Origin: Armatimonadota bacterium
GTDB lineage: Bacteria > Sysuimicrobiota > Sysuimicrobiia > Sysuimicrobiales > Kaftiobacteriaceae
Direction: 5' to 3'
NCBI GenBank assembly: GCA_020028535.1
Contig: JAIBHM010000097.1
Location: forward strand, 1-6,987
Length of the DNA: 6,987 bases
In this document: piece by piece, positions 6,893 to 6,987 of the stretch
How positions within the stretch are numbered: the first letter of the stretch is position 1
Layout: each line of letters starts with the position of its first letter
The notes under the pieces: model-generated
The model's input: the letters and a program-made list of their open reading frames with translations, nothing else
What the model was told of the DNA's origin: nothing
The model's database searches: none
Program-made: the position numbers and the translations under genes

Positions 6893-6929
6893 GCGGGACA
6901 GGGTCTCCGAACGGCCCTGTCCCGCTTTT
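6893..6929 (+). terminator. Rho-independent terminator after the exported binding protein
   Basis: GCGGGACAGGG (6893-6903) is perfectly complementary to CCCTGTCCCGC (6915-6925), an 11-bp GC-rich stem that can gain one G-U and one C-G pair inward to leave a 7-nt loop. TTTT follows directly (6926-6929). The short T-run suggests partial rather than complete termination. Its place between a binding protein and a likely permease gene fits the common device that keeps binding protein in excess over membrane subunits. Confidence 0.85.
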
Positions 6930-6942
6930 GCGCCTGCACCAG

Positions 6943-6987
6943 ATGCCTGCGGCCTGGATCGACCGCCAGGCAAAATCCCTGTTCTTG
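6943..6987 (+). CDS. Probable ABC sugar permease, MalF/UgpA type (partial, first 15 codons)
   Basis: From ATG 6943 the frame is open to the window end and reads MPAAWIDRQAKSLFL. A basic DRQAK segment followed by LFL is how many MalF/UgpA-family permeases begin just before their first membrane helix, and a permease is the expected gene after a binding protein. Only 45 bases are visible, no strong ribosome binding site precedes the ATG, and TTG 6928 is an in-frame alternative start, so this rests largely on context. If correct, the protein would be a multi-pass inner-membrane subunit working with the protein encoded at 5350. Confidence 0.55.
   Translation, partial: MPAAWIDRQAKSLFL

Noticed and set aside
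5320..6939. Minus-strand open frame of 539 codons opposite the exported binding protein.
   Set aside because: It reads as low-complexity Arg/Val/Asp/Gly-rich sequence, runs through the terminator hairpin, and mirrors a confidently identified gene.
1..6987. tRNA, rRNA, CRISPR arrays, insertion sequences, prophage or attachment sites.
   Set aside because: No cloverleaf-like sequence, spaced repeats, transposase motifs or long terminal inverted repeats were seen. Base composition and gene style look uniform throughout.

Overview
The window is a compact, high-GC stretch of bacterial DNA carrying two divergent transcription units around a short control region of about 150 bp (5201-5349). It reads as sugar or sugar-derivative uptake on one side and intracellular catabolism on the other. 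The taxon cannot be fixed from sequence alone. High GC, dense MalE/UgpB-type ABC transport and sparse Shine-Dalgarno use on the minus strand suggest a free-living heterotroph from a high-GC soil, sediment or thermal lineage (for example Armatimonadota-, Chloroflexota- or Sysuimicrobiota-like). That placement is inference.

Minus strand, read right to left from 5200 to 1: five genes packed head to tail. First is a family 1 solute-binding protein with no visible signal peptide (3992-5200). Next is a 765-residue fusion of the alpha and beta subunits of a thiamine-diphosphate-dependent 2-oxoacid/acetoin dehydrogenase E1 (1691-3988). Then come an 86-residue protein that is only a lipoyl domain (1434-1694), an aldo/keto reductase (460-1437), and a fructokinase-like PfkB sugar kinase cut by the window edge (1-455). 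Junctions are 3 nt, ATGA, ATGA and 4 nt, so the genes almost certainly form one translationally coupled operon. No E2 acyltransferase or E3 dihydrolipoamide dehydrogenase is present here.

Plus strand: an exported sugar-binding protein with a clear Sec signal peptide and a strong ribosome binding site (5350-6837) is followed by a hairpin region ending in a strong intrinsic terminator (6893-6929). The first 15 codons of what looks like a MalF/UgpA-type ABC permease follow (6943-6987, cut by the edge).

Working model (inference): the plus-strand transporter imports a sugar, polyol or sugar acid. The aldo/keto reductase and PfkB kinase act on it, and the E1/lipoyl pair oxidatively decarboxylates or cleaves a keto intermediate onto a lipoyl arm. 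The points most worth a second look are the E1 fusion paired with a stand-alone lipoyl domain, the signal-less binding protein leading the catabolic operon, and the four-segment, attenuator-like hairpin arrangement between the exported binding protein and the permease.
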